Assembly: GCA_947378425.1 (NCBI GenBank)
Contig: CANCJV010000040.1
Coordinates: 1-35,957 of the forward strand
Origin: Synechococcaceae cyanobacterium
Lineage (GTDB): Bacteria > Cyanobacteriota > Cyanobacteriia > PCC-6307 > Cyanobiaceae
Length of the DNA: 35,957 bases
Direction of reading: 5' to 3'
Within the stretch, counting starts at the first letter, position 1. Each line of letters begins with the position of its first letter. The position numbers were made by a program, and so were the translations under genes. Of this stretch, positions 16,791 through 25,741 are shown one piece after another. The notes under the pieces were generated by a model. It was not told the DNA's origin. It saw only the letters and a program-made list of their open reading frames with translations, and made no database searches.

Positions 16791-18311
16791 TTATCCCATT
16801 GCGTCGGATCCCGCCTCGAGCCGGCCCTCGGGACGCAGCAACGGGAAGGCGATCACATCGCGGATCGAGGGACTGTCCGTCAGCAGCATCACCAGGCGAT
16901 CGATGCCGATGCCCAGGCCGCCGGTGGGGGGCATGCCCACCTCGAGGGCATGGAGGAAATCCTCATCCACGGTCTGAGCCTCGGGATCACCGGCGCGGCG
17001 GCGCTCCTGCTGGGCCTCCAGGCGACGACGCTGATCCACCGGATCGATCAGCTCGCTGAAGGCGTTGGCGGTTTCACGGCCGACGATGAACAGCTCGAAG
17101 CGCTCCACCAGGCCGGGCTTGCTGCGATGGGTCCGGGCCAGAGGCGAGTTCTCCACCGGATAGTCGAGCACGAAGGTGGGCTGGATCAGGGAGGTTTCGA
17201 CCCGCTGCTCAAACGCCTCCACCAGCAGCCGACCGACACTGTCGGCGGTCTCAGGCACCACCAGATCGTGGGCCTCCATCGCCGCAGCCGCCTCGGCACG
17301 ACTGGTGAAGGCATTGAAATCAATGCCGGTGGCCCGCTGCACCAGCTCATGCATGGTGGCGCGGGTCCAGGGGGGCGTGAGATCGATGCTGGTGCCCTGG
17401 TACTCGATCACCGTGCTGCCGCACACCACCTGGCAACAGGTGGCGATCAGGTCCTCGGTGAGCGCCATCATGTCGTGGTAGTCGGCGTAGGCCTGGTAGA
17501 TCTCCACCGAGGTGAATTCGGGGTTGTGGCGGGTGCTCACCCCTTCATTGCGGAAGATGCGGCCCAGCTCGTAGACCCGCTCGAACCCGCCCACCACAAG
17601 ACGCTTGAGATGCAGTTCGGTGGCGATGCGCAGGGTCAGCGGCAGATCGAGGGCGTTGTGATGGGTGGCAAAGGGGCGGGCATCGGCGCCACCGGCCTGG
17701 CTCTGCAGCACCGGTGTCTCGATCTCGAGGAAATCCCGGTCGTCCAGCCAGCGGCGCATGGTGCTCACCAGCAAGGCACGGCGCCGGAAGGTTTCGCGCG
17801 TGTGGGGCGAGACAATCAGATCGAGATAGCGCTGGCGGTAGCGCTTCTCCACATCCGCCAGGCCGTGCCACTTGTCGGGCAGGGGCTGGAGCGACTTGCT
17901 CAGCATCCGCCAGTCGCCCACCTTCACCGACAGCTCACCGCGATCGGTGCGCTTGAGGGTGCCCTGCACACCGATCCAGTCCCCGGCATCGGTGAGCGTG
18001 GTGATCTGGCTGAACACCTCCGGGTTGTCGGGATGGGCCGCCTCCAGGCTGGCCTTGTCGATGTAGAGCTGGATCGTGCCGGTTTCATCGGCCAGGGTGA
18101 AGAAGGCGAGTTTGCCCATCACCCGCCGGGTCATCAGCCGGCCGGCCACCGCCACGGCCTCGGCCCGCTCCTCCCCCTTGCCCAGATCGGCGTGGGCCTG
18201 CTGCAGCTGGGCCGTGCGATGGCTGGGGGCGAAGCTCAGCGCATAGGGGGGCTGGCCCAGGGCCTCCAGGGCCCGGGCCTTCTCCAGACGGGTCTCGCGC
18301 AGATCCGACAA
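16791..18311 (-). CDS. lysS: lysyl-tRNA synthetase, class II
   Basis: LysRS charges tRNA-Lys. Class II motifs are visible: anticodon-binding OB domain ([24 protein letters not shown]), motif 1 region ([18 protein letters not shown]), motif 2 ([15 protein letters not shown], then [14 protein letters not shown]) and motif 3 ([13 protein letters not shown]). I place the start at a TTG codon (18311), which reads [12 protein letters not shown], the expected LysRS opening, and gives 506 residues, the normal length. The first ATG in frame (18449) would add 46 residues of low-complexity sequence and overlap the divergent FkbM gene. I see no strong Shine-Dalgarno sequence at the TTG. Identity is certain; the start is moderately sure. 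Confidence 0.93.
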   Translation of the reverse strand: MSDLRETRLEKARALEALGQPPYALSFAPSHRTAQLQQAHADLGKGEERAEAVAVAGRLMTRRVMGKLAFFTLADETGTIQLYIDKASLEAAHPDNPEVFSQITTLTDAGDWIGVQGTLKRTDRGELSVKVGDWRMLSKSLQPLPDKWHGLADVEKRYRQRYLDLIVSPHTRETFRRRALLVSTMRRWLDDRDFLEIETPVLQSQAGGADARPFATHHNALDLPLTLRIATELHLKRLVVGGFERVYELGRIFRNEGVSTRHNPEFTSVEIYQAYADYHDMMALTEDLIATCCQVVCGSTVIEYQGTSIDLTPPWTRATMHELVQRATGIDFNAFTSRAEAAAAMEAHDLVVPETADSVGRLLVEAFEQRVETSLIQPTFVLDYPVENSPLARTHRSKPGLVERFELFIVGRETANAFSELIDPVDQRRRLEAQQERRRAGDPEAQTVDEDFLHALEVGMPPTGGLGIGIDRLVMLLTDSPSIRDVIAFPLLRPEGRLEAGSDAMG

Positions 18312-18447
18312 GGCAGGCGGGTGGGGATGGGGACAGAGGCCATCCTGCAGGACCGACGGAGCCGAGGCGGACGCCAGGCCCTCGGCCCGAGCACAATCAA
18401 GCCAGAGCCGCCGACCGACAACGATGCCAGCGCAGGAGTCCAGCCCC

Positions 18448-19287
18448 ATGAGCAGCGACCCTGGGGCCGATGTCTGCCGACTTCGTTACGACTTCCGGGG
18501 CAGGTCAACCCCCCTATGCATGAATCGCTGCGGCGGCAAAGACCAGGTCGTCCGCCAGATCGAGGCCCAGGGATGGCGGAGCTATGAGGCGCCGCTGCCG
18601 GTGATCCTCAGCCAACTGGTGAGCTGCCGGCCGAGCGTGTTTCTCGACATCGGCGCCAACACCGGCTTCTACAGCCTGGTGGCCGCCCTGGCCGGCGCGA
18701 CCGGGATCCGGGCCTTTGAGCCGGTGCCGTTCATCGCCGATCTGCTCGAAGCCAATATCGGCCACACCCTCCTGGACGACCGGCAGCGGATCAGCGTGCA
18801 GCGTGAGGCCCTGTCCGATCAGGAGGGAGAAGCCTCCCTGCACATGCCCGATCAGGGGCATGGCTTGATCGAAACCTCCGCCTCCCTCGATCCCAGCTTC
18901 CGCCGCCACCACTCGGATGTCTTTCCTGTCTCAGTGACCACGCTGGATCGCCATCTCGAACGCAGCCCCCTGCCACCGCAACACCAGCTGGTGTTGAAAA
19001 TCGACGTCGAGAACTGTGAGGACAGGGTGCTGCGGGGCGGCGAAGCCAGCATCGCCAGGCTGCGCCCGCTGATCGTGGCGGAGATCCTGCCGGGCGCGGA
19101 TCTGGCCTTCTATGAGGCCTTCCTGAGCCGTCAACGCTATCGGCACTTCGCCCTGAAAGCCCCCAGCGAGCTGGTGTCCATGGAGCGGATTGAACCCAGC
19201 CTGCAGTTCCGCGATCACCTGCTGCTGCCGCTCGAAGCGGATCCCCGGGCACTGCTGGCAAGCGGAGAACCCCAGCGGCAGGGCTGA
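18448..19287 (+). CDS. FkbM family SAM-dependent methyltransferase
   Basis: About 279 residues. The SAM-binding motif [17 protein letters not shown] is followed by [18 protein letters not shown] (motif II with acidic ribose contact), [18 protein letters not shown] and [19 protein letters not shown], all typical of FkbM O-methyltransferases that often modify sugars or lipids. The ATG at 18448 is preferred over 18424 because AGGAG (18434-18438) lies 9 bases ahead of it. It diverges from lysS and converges with rpaA, so it is probably monocistronic. The substrate is unknown. Confidence 0.85.
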   Translation: MSSDPGADVCRLRYDFRGRSTPLCMNRCGGKDQVVRQIEAQGWRSYEAPLPVILSQLVSCRPSVFLDIGANTGFYSLVAALAGATGIRAFEPVPFIADLLEANIGHTLLDDRQRISVQREALSDQEGEASLHMPDQGHGLIETSASLDPSFRRHHSDVFPVSVTTLDRHLERSPLPPQHQLVLKIDVENCEDRVLRGGEASIARLRPLIVAEILPGADLAFYEAFLSRQRYRHFALKAPSELVSMERIEPSLQFRDHLLLPLEADPRALLASGEPQRQG

Positions 19288-19334
19288 CTTTAGGCCGGCC
19301 GGCCGATCGGGCTTCAGCCGGGGTGCACCGGATT

Positions 19335-20177
19335 TCAGCCGGCGGCGGCCAGGGCCGCATCCCCGAGGCGCTGGGAGGCGTAGCCGGTGCCCCGCACCGT
19401 CAGGATCAGCTCGGGGTTGCGGGGATCGGGCTCGAGCTTGCCCCGCAGCCGTGCCACATAGACATCCACCACCCGCAGATCGGCGGCCCGCCGCGGCGGA
19501 TAGCCCCAGAGCTGCTCGAGGATCTCGGCCCGCGGCACCACCCGACCCGGCTCGCGGAACAGCAGCTCCAGCAGGCTGAACTCCGTATAGGTGAGGGCGA
19601 TGCGCTGGCCATCGCGATTGACCTGACGGCGATTGGTGTCGACCACCAGATCACCCACCCGCAGGACCCCCGTGCCGGAGGCCGTCTCCAGGGGCTCAGC
19701 CGCGCCCGAACCACGGCCCACCCGCCGCAGGATCGTGGCGATGCGGGCTTCGAGTTCCTTGGGGCTGAACGGTTTGGGCAGGTAGTCATCGGCGCCGAGA
19801 TCCAGGCCGGCGACCCGCTCGGCGATGGCATCGAGAGCCGAGAGAAAGATGATCGGCACACAGGATTCAGCCCGCAGCCGCCGGCAGACGGCGAAGCCAT
19901 CGAGCTTCGGCATCATCACGTCGAGCACCACCAGATCGGGCTGCTCCTTGTGGAACAGGGCCAGGGCCTCCTCACCATCTTCAGCGCAGAGCACCCGGTA
20001 GCCCGCCATCTGCAGGCGCATCACCAGCACCCGACGGACGGCCGGCTCGTCGTCGACCACCAGCAGGGTGGCCCGGGGATCGGGAGTCGAGGAGGAAGGG
20101 GTGGAGCCTTTGGGGAGTCCCTGAAAAGGACTCAGATCCGACGACTCGGACGTTTGAGACAGTTCCTCCAGGGGCAT
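19335..20177 (-). CDS. rpaA: OmpR-family response regulator, RpaA type
   Basis: A two-component DNA-binding regulator. The receiver domain has LLVVDDEPAVRRVL, phosphoacceptor Asp in LVVLDVMMPKLDG, the switch residue region IIFLSALDAI and the conserved Lys in YLPKPFSPKELEARI. The winged-helix domain ends RVVDVYVARLRGKLEPDPRNPELILTVRGTGY. IFLSAL-x-A-x-x-ERVAGLDLGADDYLPKPFS wording points to RpaA (circadian output and phycobilisome-related regulator) rather than RpaB, which in my memory reads IVMLTALGDVADRI. About 280 residues from ATG 20177; an in-frame TTG at 20186 is an alternative. A Ser/Pro-rich N-terminal extension of ~35 residues precedes the receiver. It lies 171 bp downstream of the solute-binding protein gene on the same strand. 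Confidence 0.8.
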   Translation of the reverse strand: MPLEELSQTSESSDLSPFQGLPKGSTPSSSTPDPRATLLVVDDEPAVRRVLVMRLQMAGYRVLCAEDGEEALALFHKEQPDLVVLDVMMPKLDGFAVCRRLRAESCVPIIFLSALDAIAERVAGLDLGADDYLPKPFSPKELEARIATILRRVGRGSGAAEPLETASGTGVLRVGDLVVDTNRRQVNRDGQRIALTYTEFSLLELLFREPGRVVPRAEILEQLWGYPPRRAADLRVVDVYVARLRGKLEPDPRNPELILTVRGTGYASQRLGDAALAAAG

Positions 20178-20348
20178 CGAGACCAAGTCCTATGAACACG
20201 ACCCCGGAGCCAGCCGGGTGAAGAATCGCAACCATACCGCCTGAACCGACGCCCAGTCAGCCCCCGAATCGCCTCCGGCGCGGTCGATCTGGGCAGATTT
20301 AAGGATTTCCTTGGAAGCCGACGAATCGGGTAGCCGCTGGTAGGGAGC

Positions 20349-21725
20349 TCAGGGCCAGCGGGCCTCGGCGTAGCGATTCCATTGGCGGGCCGCTTCCGCC
20401 AAAGCCCGATCACTGTCGAGTTCGCCGAGCATGGCCCGCTGGAGCTGGGTGTAGAGAATCGCCTGGAGCCGCTTCACCCCCGGGGTGGCCGGCACCAGCA
20501 CCCGGGCGTCTGCCAGGGTTTTCGCTGACAGGCTGCGGGCCTCCTGCACCAGGGCATCGTCGGCACGGCTGGCGCCGGTGCCTTGCCGCAGCCCCTGCTC
20601 CAGCTGTTGCAGGGCCTGGCGCGACGACGGCAGCACCCGGGCCTCCTCGGCGAAGGCCAGCTGGTTGCGGGCATCGGTGAGGAACAGGGCGAAATCCACA
20701 GCCGCCGCGGCCTTGGCGCTCTGGCGGGGCACCACCAGATTCATCACGGCCACGTTGCTTTCAGAGCCGACACCGGTGAGGGCAGGCCAGGCGCGGGTGT
20801 GGGCGGCGATGCCAGGGGCATTGGTCTGGAGATTGCGCAGAAAATCGGGACCGGTGGCCACCTGGGCCAGATCGCCCGCCTGGTAGAGCTCGATCGCCCG
20901 CCGATAGCCCTGGCTCACCACCTCCCGGGGCAGCAGGCCGCGGCGGTAGAGATCACTCCAGAAGGCAAAGGCGCGGCGACCCACGGGTGAGTTGAACGCC
21001 GCTCGCTGGCGGCCATCCAGCAACTGCACCCCCATCTGCACCATCGACTCCAGCAATTCGGCCGAGTCGTCCGGAACCACGGTGACGAACAGGGCATAGC
21101 GACCGGTGCGGCGCTTCACCGCCTCGGCGTAGGCGGGCACCTGCTCCCAGCGCCGCGGCGGCGCGCTGTAGCCGGCCCGACGCAGCAGGTCCCCATTGGC
21201 CATCGTCACCCGGGTGGTGAGATACCAGGGGATGGCGAACTGCAGCGAGCCCTGGCGGCCGGCCTGCCAGATGCGCGGCAGATAGGTGTCCTCGGCGCCG
21301 GCGGGGAGCAGCCCGCTCAGGTCGCGCAGGCCCCCCTTGCTGGCCAGGTTGGCGGCGAAGGGAGGATTGAGATTGACCAGATCCGGCGCCGTGCGCGCGA
21401 ACACGGCGGCCAGCAACTTGCGCTCCACCGAACTCCAGGGCACGTCCGTCCAACGCACCGTGTAGCCGGGATGGAGCCGCTGCCAATCCTGGATCACTCG
21501 CTGCATGAAGGGGTTGAAGCGCGGCGCCAGATCCAGGGTCCAGACACTGATCTGGCGTTCCTGGGCGCCGTTGTGGGGAGAGCGGCCGCCGCAGGCGGCC
21601 AGGCCGAAGGCCAGGGCCAGGCCCGGCAGCAGGGCCAGCAGCCGGCGACGCCCGAATCCCGAACGGCCTGGGCCTCGGCCGCCAGAGACATGCAGCTTCA
21701 AATGGTGGCGCGGCAACCAGCTCAT
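20349..21725 (-). CDS. ABC transporter solute-binding lipoprotein, sugar type
   Basis: An extracytoplasmic binding protein of the SBP family 1 (maltose/glycerol-derivative type), 458 residues. The N-terminus has an Arg-rich segment (GRRRLLALL, possibly Tat-like) followed by a hydrophobic stretch and lipobox LAAC, so it should be a lipoprotein. Further on are ISVWTLDLAPRFNPFMQRVIQDWQRLHPGYTVRWTDVPW, PDLVNLNPPFAANLASKGGLRDLSGL and an N/C-lobe pattern (AAAAVDFALFLTDARNQLAFAEEARVLPSSRQAL) typical of these proteins. The ATG overlaps the mreD stop (ATGA), so it is probably the last gene of the mre operon. No permease or ATPase partner is in the window. The ligand is unknown. Confidence 0.85.
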   Translation of the reverse strand: MSWLPRHHLKLHVSGGRGPGRSGFGRRRLLALLPGLALAFGLAACGGRSPHNGAQERQISVWTLDLAPRFNPFMQRVIQDWQRLHPGYTVRWTDVPWSSVERKLLAAVFARTAPDLVNLNPPFAANLASKGGLRDLSGLLPAGAEDTYLPRIWQAGRQGSLQFAIPWYLTTRVTMANGDLLRRAGYSAPPRRWEQVPAYAEAVKRRTGRYALFVTVVPDDSAELLESMVQMGVQLLDGRQRAAFNSPVGRRAFAFWSDLYRRGLLPREVVSQGYRRAIELYQAGDLAQVATGPDFLRNLQTNAPGIAAHTRAWPALTGVGSESNVAVMNLVVPRQSAKAAAAVDFALFLTDARNQLAFAEEARVLPSSRQALQQLEQGLRQGTGASRADDALVQEARSLSAKTLADARVLVPATPGVKRLQAILYTQLQRAMLGELDSDRALAEAARQWNRYAEARWP

Positions 21726-22348
21726 GCCGACAACCCTCGCCATCCGGCCCCGACCTGGCGCCAGAAGATCAACTGAAGAGAACAGAGCATGGGAGCCAGC
21801 AAGGCGGTCAACAGCGTCTGGGCCAGCAGGACCTGAACGCCGGCCTGGGACAGATCTTCCCAGCGCCAGAGCGGCATCGCCAGCAGAGCGGCCTGGGGGC
21901 CGGCCTGGCGCAGGGCCTCGGCACCACCGGCCAGCCCCTCCACGCTCCCCTGCAGCGAGGCGGCCCCCCGCCAGGACAGGAGCAACCACTGCAGCATCAG
22001 GCTGACATTGAGCAGGGCGGTGCCCACCAGAGCCAGCAGTCCGAGGCTGAAACTGCGCTGGATCAGGGGCGCCTGCCGACCCATCTGCCCCCACCACCAG
22101 CCCAGCAGCACCAGGCCGGGCACCAGGCTGACGGCACCGGGATGGAGCCCATCGAGCAGCAATCCCAGCCCCAGCCCGGCGGCGACACCAGCGAGGCGCC
22201 CCTCACTCAGGGCCCAGGGCAACAGCCAGATCACGGACCAGGCCGGCGGCACACCCGCGAGTTTCAGCCAGCCGGGGGACGCCAGCGTGAGCAGGGGCAC
22301 CAGCAGGCCGGTGGCCACCAACCAGGGCTGACGGGAGAGCACGGCCAT
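21722..22348 (-). CDS. mreD: rod shape-determining protein MreD
   Basis: MreD is a multi-pass inner-membrane partner of MreB and MreC in the elongasome, which guides lateral cell-wall synthesis. 208 residues from the ATG overlapping the mreC stop. Five or six hydrophobic segments are visible (for example LVATGLLVPLLTLASPGWLKLAG, AGVAAGLGLGLLLDGLHPG, FSLGLLALVGTALLNVSLMLQWLLL and LLAQTLLTALLAPMLCSLQLIFW). Sequence conservation in MreD is low; the assignment rests on topology, size and position directly after mreC. Its stop overlaps the next gene. Confidence 0.85.
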   Translation of the reverse strand: MAVLSRQPWLVATGLLVPLLTLASPGWLKLAGVPPAWSVIWLLPWALSEGRLAGVAAGLGLGLLLDGLHPGAVSLVPGLVLLGWWWGQMGRQAPLIQRSFSLGLLALVGTALLNVSLMLQWLLLSWRGAASLQGSVEGLAGGAEALRQAGPQAALLAMPLWRWEDLSQAGVQVLLAQTLLTALLAPMLCSLQLIFWRQVGAGWRGLSA

Positions 22349-23088
22349 CAGGGCAGCAACACCTGCACCCAGTCCACCGCATCCGCCGGCGCACTGAGCT
22401 GCACCAGGGCTTCCGGGGCGGGATCGGCATCGGCATTGAGCCGCTGGATCACCCCCACCGGCAGATTCGGCGGCACCAGGGTGCTGGCGGGGGAGGTGAA
22501 GATCACATCGCCGGGCCGGGCATCGGGATCCTTTTCCAGAAAGCGCAACAGCGGCCGGGCCGTGCCGATGCCGCTGAGCAGCCCCTGCTGGCGGCTGCGC
22601 CCCACCCAGACGCCGACGCGACTGCCGGAATCCGTGAGCAACCGCACCGTGCTGGTGGTGGGGGTGGTGGAGGCCACCAGACCGATCAGGCCGCCTGGCG
22701 CCACGATGGCGTCGCCGATGCCCACCCCCTGCAGACTGCCCTTGCCGAGCACCAACTGCTGCCACCAGCCGCCGGGTTCACGCGAGATCACGGCCGCCTG
22801 CAGACGGCGGCCTTGGACGACCGGCAGCTCCAGCAGCCCCCGCAGGCGCCGATTTTCCCGCTCCAGCTGATCCAGCCGGGCACGATCGCCGAGGCGCTGG
22901 GCAGCACTGATCCACTCCTGCTGGGCCGAGCCCGGCCAGAAGGGCCGGCTGATCAGGCCATAGGCATCGGTGAGCAGGGCACCCTTGCTGAGCCGCACAG
23001 CCACCAGGGCCAGCAGCACCAGCGACCAGGGCCAGACCCGCAGCAACAGCAGCAGGACACCGACACGCGGCAGGCGGACCGGCGCCAT
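22348..23088 (-). CDS. mreC: rod shape-determining protein MreC
   Basis: MreC is a periplasmic scaffold of the elongasome anchored by one N-terminal helix (VWPWSLVLLALVAVRLS). 246 residues. A short coiled coil (RLDQLERENRRLRGLLEL) precedes the beta domain with AAVISREPGGWWQQLVLGKGSLQGVGIGDAIVAPGGLIG, STTSTVRLLTDSGSRVGVWV-like blocks, and GDVIFTSPASTLVPPNLPVGVI, all family hallmarks. It begins 5 bases after mreB, and its stop overlaps the mreD ATG. The gene looks intact. Confidence 0.93.
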   Translation of the reverse strand: MAPVRLPRVGVLLLLLRVWPWSLVLLALVAVRLSKGALLTDAYGLISRPFWPGSAQQEWISAAQRLGDRARLDQLERENRRLRGLLELPVVQGRRLQAAVISREPGGWWQQLVLGKGSLQGVGIGDAIVAPGGLIGLVASTTPTTSTVRLLTDSGSRVGVWVGRSRQQGLLSGIGTARPLLRFLEKDPDARPGDVIFTSPASTLVPPNLPVGVIQRLNADADPAPEALVQLSAPADAVDWVQVLLP

Positions 23089-23093
23089 CGGGA

Positions 23094-24140
23094 TCAGGAG
23101 ACCGGACGGGCGAAGTCGGGCGTATCGAGCACCCGCTGCAGGCGGGCGAAGTCCTCGAGGACCATGCCGCAGCCATTGACCACACAGAGCAGCGGATCCT
23201 CAGCCACGTGGGTGAGGATGCCGGTCTCGTGACTGATCAGGTCGCAGATGCCCCGCACCAGGGCACCGCCACCGGCCAGCATGATGCCGCGATCGACGAT
23301 GTCGGCGGCCAGCTCGGGCGGCGTGCGCTCCAGGGTGCGCTTGACCGCCTCGACAATGACGTTGAGGGGCTCGGCCATGGCCTCACGGATGTCGCCGGCG
23401 CGGATGTTGATCGTGCGCGGCAGACCGGAGAGCAGATGCAGACCGCGCACGTCCATGGAGGTCTCGTCGTGGGCGTCGTCGGGGAAGGCGGAGCCGATGC
23501 GGATCTTGATGTCCTCGGCGGTGCGCTCGCCCACCACCAGGTTGTGCACCTTCTTCAGATAGACGGTGATCGCCTCGCTGAGTTCATCCCCGGCCACGCG
23601 CACCGATTCGCTGAGCACGGTGCCGCCGAGGCTGAGCACGGCCACTTCGGTGGTGCCACCGCCGATGTCGACGATCATCGTGCCGACGGGCTCGGTGACC
23701 GGCAGTCCGGCACCGATCGCCGCGGCGACGGGCTCATCGATCAGATGCACCTGCCTGGCCCCGGCCAGACCGGCCTGGTAGACGGCCCGGCGCTCCACCC
23801 CGGTGACGCCGCTGGGGATGCCCACCACCAGCCGCGGCGCGATCACGCCCCGTCCCTCGTTGCCCTTCTGGATGAAGCTCTTGATCATCAGCTCAGCGGC
23901 ATCGAAATCGGCGATCACCCCGTCCCGCAGCGGACGCACGGCGCGGATGTTGCCGGGGGTGCGGCCGAGCATCAGCTTGGCTTCATCGCCGACGGCCATG
24001 GGGGTGCCCTTCTCCAGATCGATGGCGACCACAGAGGGCTCCTGCAGCACGATGCCCTTGCCGGAGATGTACATCAGGGTGTTGGCCGTTCCCAGATCGA
24101 TGCCGATATCACGTGAAAACTGGAAGCGACGAAAGAACAC
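23094..24140 (-). CDS. mreB: actin-like rod shape-determining protein MreB
   Basis: MreB polymerises at the membrane with ATP and organises cell elongation. 348 residues, normal length. Actin-fold motifs: phosphate 1 DIGIDLGTANTLMY, phosphate 2 TMIVDIGGGTTEVAVLSLGG and the adenosine motif GIMLAGGGALVRGICDLI. The N-terminus MFFRRFQFSRD has aromatic/basic character suited to membrane contact. The start is GTG (24140), and no clear Shine-Dalgarno sequence is seen. It is the first gene of the mreB-mreC-mreD-SBP operon and is divergent from ssb across 170 bp. Confidence 0.96.
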   Translation of the reverse strand: MFFRRFQFSRDIGIDLGTANTLMYISGKGIVLQEPSVVAIDLEKGTPMAVGDEAKLMLGRTPGNIRAVRPLRDGVIADFDAAELMIKSFIQKGNEGRGVIAPRLVVGIPSGVTGVERRAVYQAGLAGARQVHLIDEPVAAAIGAGLPVTEPVGTMIVDIGGGTTEVAVLSLGGTVLSESVRVAGDELSEAITVYLKKVHNLVVGERTAEDIKIRIGSAFPDDAHDETSMDVRGLHLLSGLPRTINIRAGDIREAMAEPLNVIVEAVKRTLERTPPELAADIVDRGIMLAGGGALVRGICDLISHETGILTHVAEDPLLCVVNGCGMVLEDFARLQRVLDTPDFARPVS

Positions 24141-24182
24141 GGGAAGGGTCGGCCGGCAAGGTCTGGGGATCCTAGGTGGGGT

Positions 24183-24201
24183 CGCTGCGGCGGCCGCAGC
24201 G
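24183..24201. repeat. 8-bp inverted repeat between mreB and ssb
   Basis: Arms CGCTGCGG (24183-24190) and CCGCAGCG (24194-24201) flank a 3-base loop. The hairpin sits 42 bp upstream of the mreB start and 110 bp upstream of ssb. It could be an operator or an RNA hairpin in the mreB leader, but it may be chance in GC-rich DNA. Confidence 0.5.
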
Positions 24202-24310
24202 GCAAACCAGCCAGGAGATGGGACAACCGCGACAAAGGGTGGAACTGCTCAACTGTGGCGCTCTGACCGGGTGCCGCATCATTAGTCCAACCGTTTCAGA
24301 TCAAACCCCC

Positions 24311-24712
24311 ATGGGCGTCAACTCCATCACCCTCGTCGGCCGGGCCGGCCGCGATCCCGAGGTCCGCTACTTCGAATCCGGCAGCATGGTGGCCAACCTC
24401 ACTCTGGCGGTGAACCGCCGCAGCTCGGGCGACGAACCCGACTGGTTCAACCTCGAGATCTGGGGCAAACAGGCCCAGGTGGCCGCCGACTACGTCCGCA
24501 AGGGCTCCCTGGTCGGCATCATCGGCTCCTTCAAGCTCGATCGCTGGACCGATCGCAACAGCGGCGAGGAGCGCTCCAAGCCCGTGATCCGCGTCGATCG
24601 CCTGGAACTGCTGGGCAGCAAGCGGGACGGCGACAGCAGCGGCGGCTTCTCCGGCGGCGGCGGCGGCAGCTACGGGGGCGGCGAACCCAGCGAAGAAGAC
24701 GTGCCGTTCTGA
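24311..24712 (+). CDS. ssb: single-stranded DNA-binding protein
   Basis: SSB coats single-stranded DNA in replication and repair. 133 residues from ATG 24311, where the OB-fold opens as MGVNSITLVGRAGRDPEVRYFESG. Further blocks are NLTLAVNRR, DWFNLEIWGKQAQVAADYVRKGSLVGIIGSFK and RVDRLELLG. A Gly/Ser-rich linker leads to the acidic tip EEDVPF, the protein-interaction tail equivalent to DDDIPF. The 45-residue upstream open extension is not homologous. A terminator follows. The length is short, as in other cyanobacterial SSBs. Confidence 0.95.
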   Translation: MGVNSITLVGRAGRDPEVRYFESGSMVANLTLAVNRRSSGDEPDWFNLEIWGKQAQVAADYVRKGSLVGIIGSFKLDRWTDRNSGEERSKPVIRVDRLELLGSKRDGDSSGGFSGGGGGSYGGGEPSEEDVPF

Positions 24713-24789
24713 GCCCCGGGGCAGACAAAAAAGACCAGGGGCTTGTGCCACTGGCCCAGCCGGGTTATCAAGTGCCACGAAGCCAGCCG

Positions 24790-24817
24790 AGGTGCCCTCC
24801 CCAGGGCGCCTCTTTTG
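24790..24817 (+). terminator. putative rho-independent terminator of ssb
   Basis: An 8-bp stem (24790-24797 with 24804-24811, one G-T pair), a 6-base loop TCCCCA and a short T-run (24813-24816). It begins 77 bases after the ssb stop and faces the convergent dedA gene. The T-run is short, so strength is uncertain. Confidence 0.6.
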
Positions 24818-24899
24818 CTGAGCACCTCGGGCGATCCCAGGCCAGAGCTGGAATCGCAGGAATCCTGGGCAGCTGGCCGAAGCCCTCCGAACCGAGCCC

Positions 24900-25541
24900 C
24901 TAGTCCGCAGATTGGCGGCGCTTCCAGATCCGCAGACCCAGCCAGACCCCGAAGGCCAGGATCAGCAGCAGCAGCAGCTTGTTGACCAGTCCTTCCACGG
25001 GCTTGACCGCAGCCAGAACCCGGCTCCAGTTGCTGCCCAGGGCCCAGCCGGCACCCGTGAGCGCTGCGGTCCAGATCAGACTGCCGGCAGTGGTCCAGAA
25101 CAGGAACGAGCCGAAGGGCATCAGCTCGATTCCCGCAGGCACCGAGATCAGGGTGCGGATCGCGGGGATCAGGCGGCCCCAGAACACCACCGCGGCGCCG
25201 TGGCGCTGAAACCAGCGGCGGGAGTTGGCGAGCTCATCGGTGGACACCCCCAGCCAGCGCCCATGGCGGCTGACCCAGTGCTGGAGTCGCTCCTCATTCA
25301 CCAGCCGTCCCACCCCGTACCAGGGCAAAGCCCCCACCACCGTTCCCAGGAGGCCGGCCAGCACCACCAGCAGCACATTGAGCTTGCCCTGGCCCACATA
25401 GAAGCCGGCCAGGGGCATGATCACCTCCGAGGGAATCGGCGGAATCACGTTCTCCAGCACCATGGCGCCGAAGATGCCCAGATAGCCCCACTGCTCCACC
25501 AGGCCTTCGACGAGGGTGTTCAGGGAACTGAGCATCGACAT
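24900..25541 (-). CDS. DedA family membrane protein
   Basis: DedA/VTT-domain proteins are polytopic inner-membrane proteins; recent work links the family to lipid flipping and proton-dependent functions. 213 residues. Family motifs: WGYLGIFGAMVLENVIPPIPSEVIMPLAGFYVG near the N-terminus, GTVVGALPWYGVGRLVNEERL, then WFQRHGAAVVFWGRLIPAIRTLISVPAG with the characteristic F/W-x-G-R-x-x-P-x-x-R-T/S motif. The last helix (LLLLLILAFGVWLGLRIW) ends in a basic tail. It lies 200 bp downstream of ahcY, separated by a strong terminator, so it probably has its own promoter. Confidence 0.92.
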   Translation of the reverse strand: MSMLSSLNTLVEGLVEQWGYLGIFGAMVLENVIPPIPSEVIMPLAGFYVGQGKLNVLLVVLAGLLGTVVGALPWYGVGRLVNEERLQHWVSRHGRWLGVSTDELANSRRWFQRHGAAVVFWGRLIPAIRTLISVPAGIELMPFGSFLFWTTAGSLIWTAALTGAGWALGSNWSRVLAAVKPVEGLVNKLLLLLILAFGVWLGLRIWKRRQSAD

Positions 25542-25656
25542 GGCTAGCCAGGCAGGGGGGAATCGGTTCCAGGGCGTGAGCGTAGGTGGACTGCACCCGA
25601 CCGCTCAGCGGCCCGCACCAGGACGCGAAGTCGATCGCGCTGGATCCGTCCTGCTG

Positions 25657-25717
25657 AAAAGCCGTGGCATGGGGCAATCCAGGATCCGCGAGGATCTGGC
25701 TTGCCCCATGCCACGGC
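25657..25717 (-). terminator. strong rho-independent terminator of ahcY
   Basis: A perfect 17-bp inverted repeat (25661-25677 with 25701-25717) around a 23-base loop, followed on the minus strand by TTTTC (complement of 25656-25660). It starts about 25 bases after the ahcY stop. On the plus strand there is no T-run, so it should act only on leftward transcription. Confidence 0.8.
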
Positions 25718-25741
25718 CCCTGAGGCCCTGAGCGAAGTCGC

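Noticed and set aside
16950-18587. 545-codon plus-strand ORF opposite lysS
   Set aside because: lysS on the other strand has all class II synthetase motifs; this frame is His/Gly/Gln-rich shadow sequence.
20178-20348. Promoter of rpaA around a TTAAAT hexamer on the minus strand
   Set aside because: No convincing -35 partner or HLR1-type RpaB site was visible; too weak to list.
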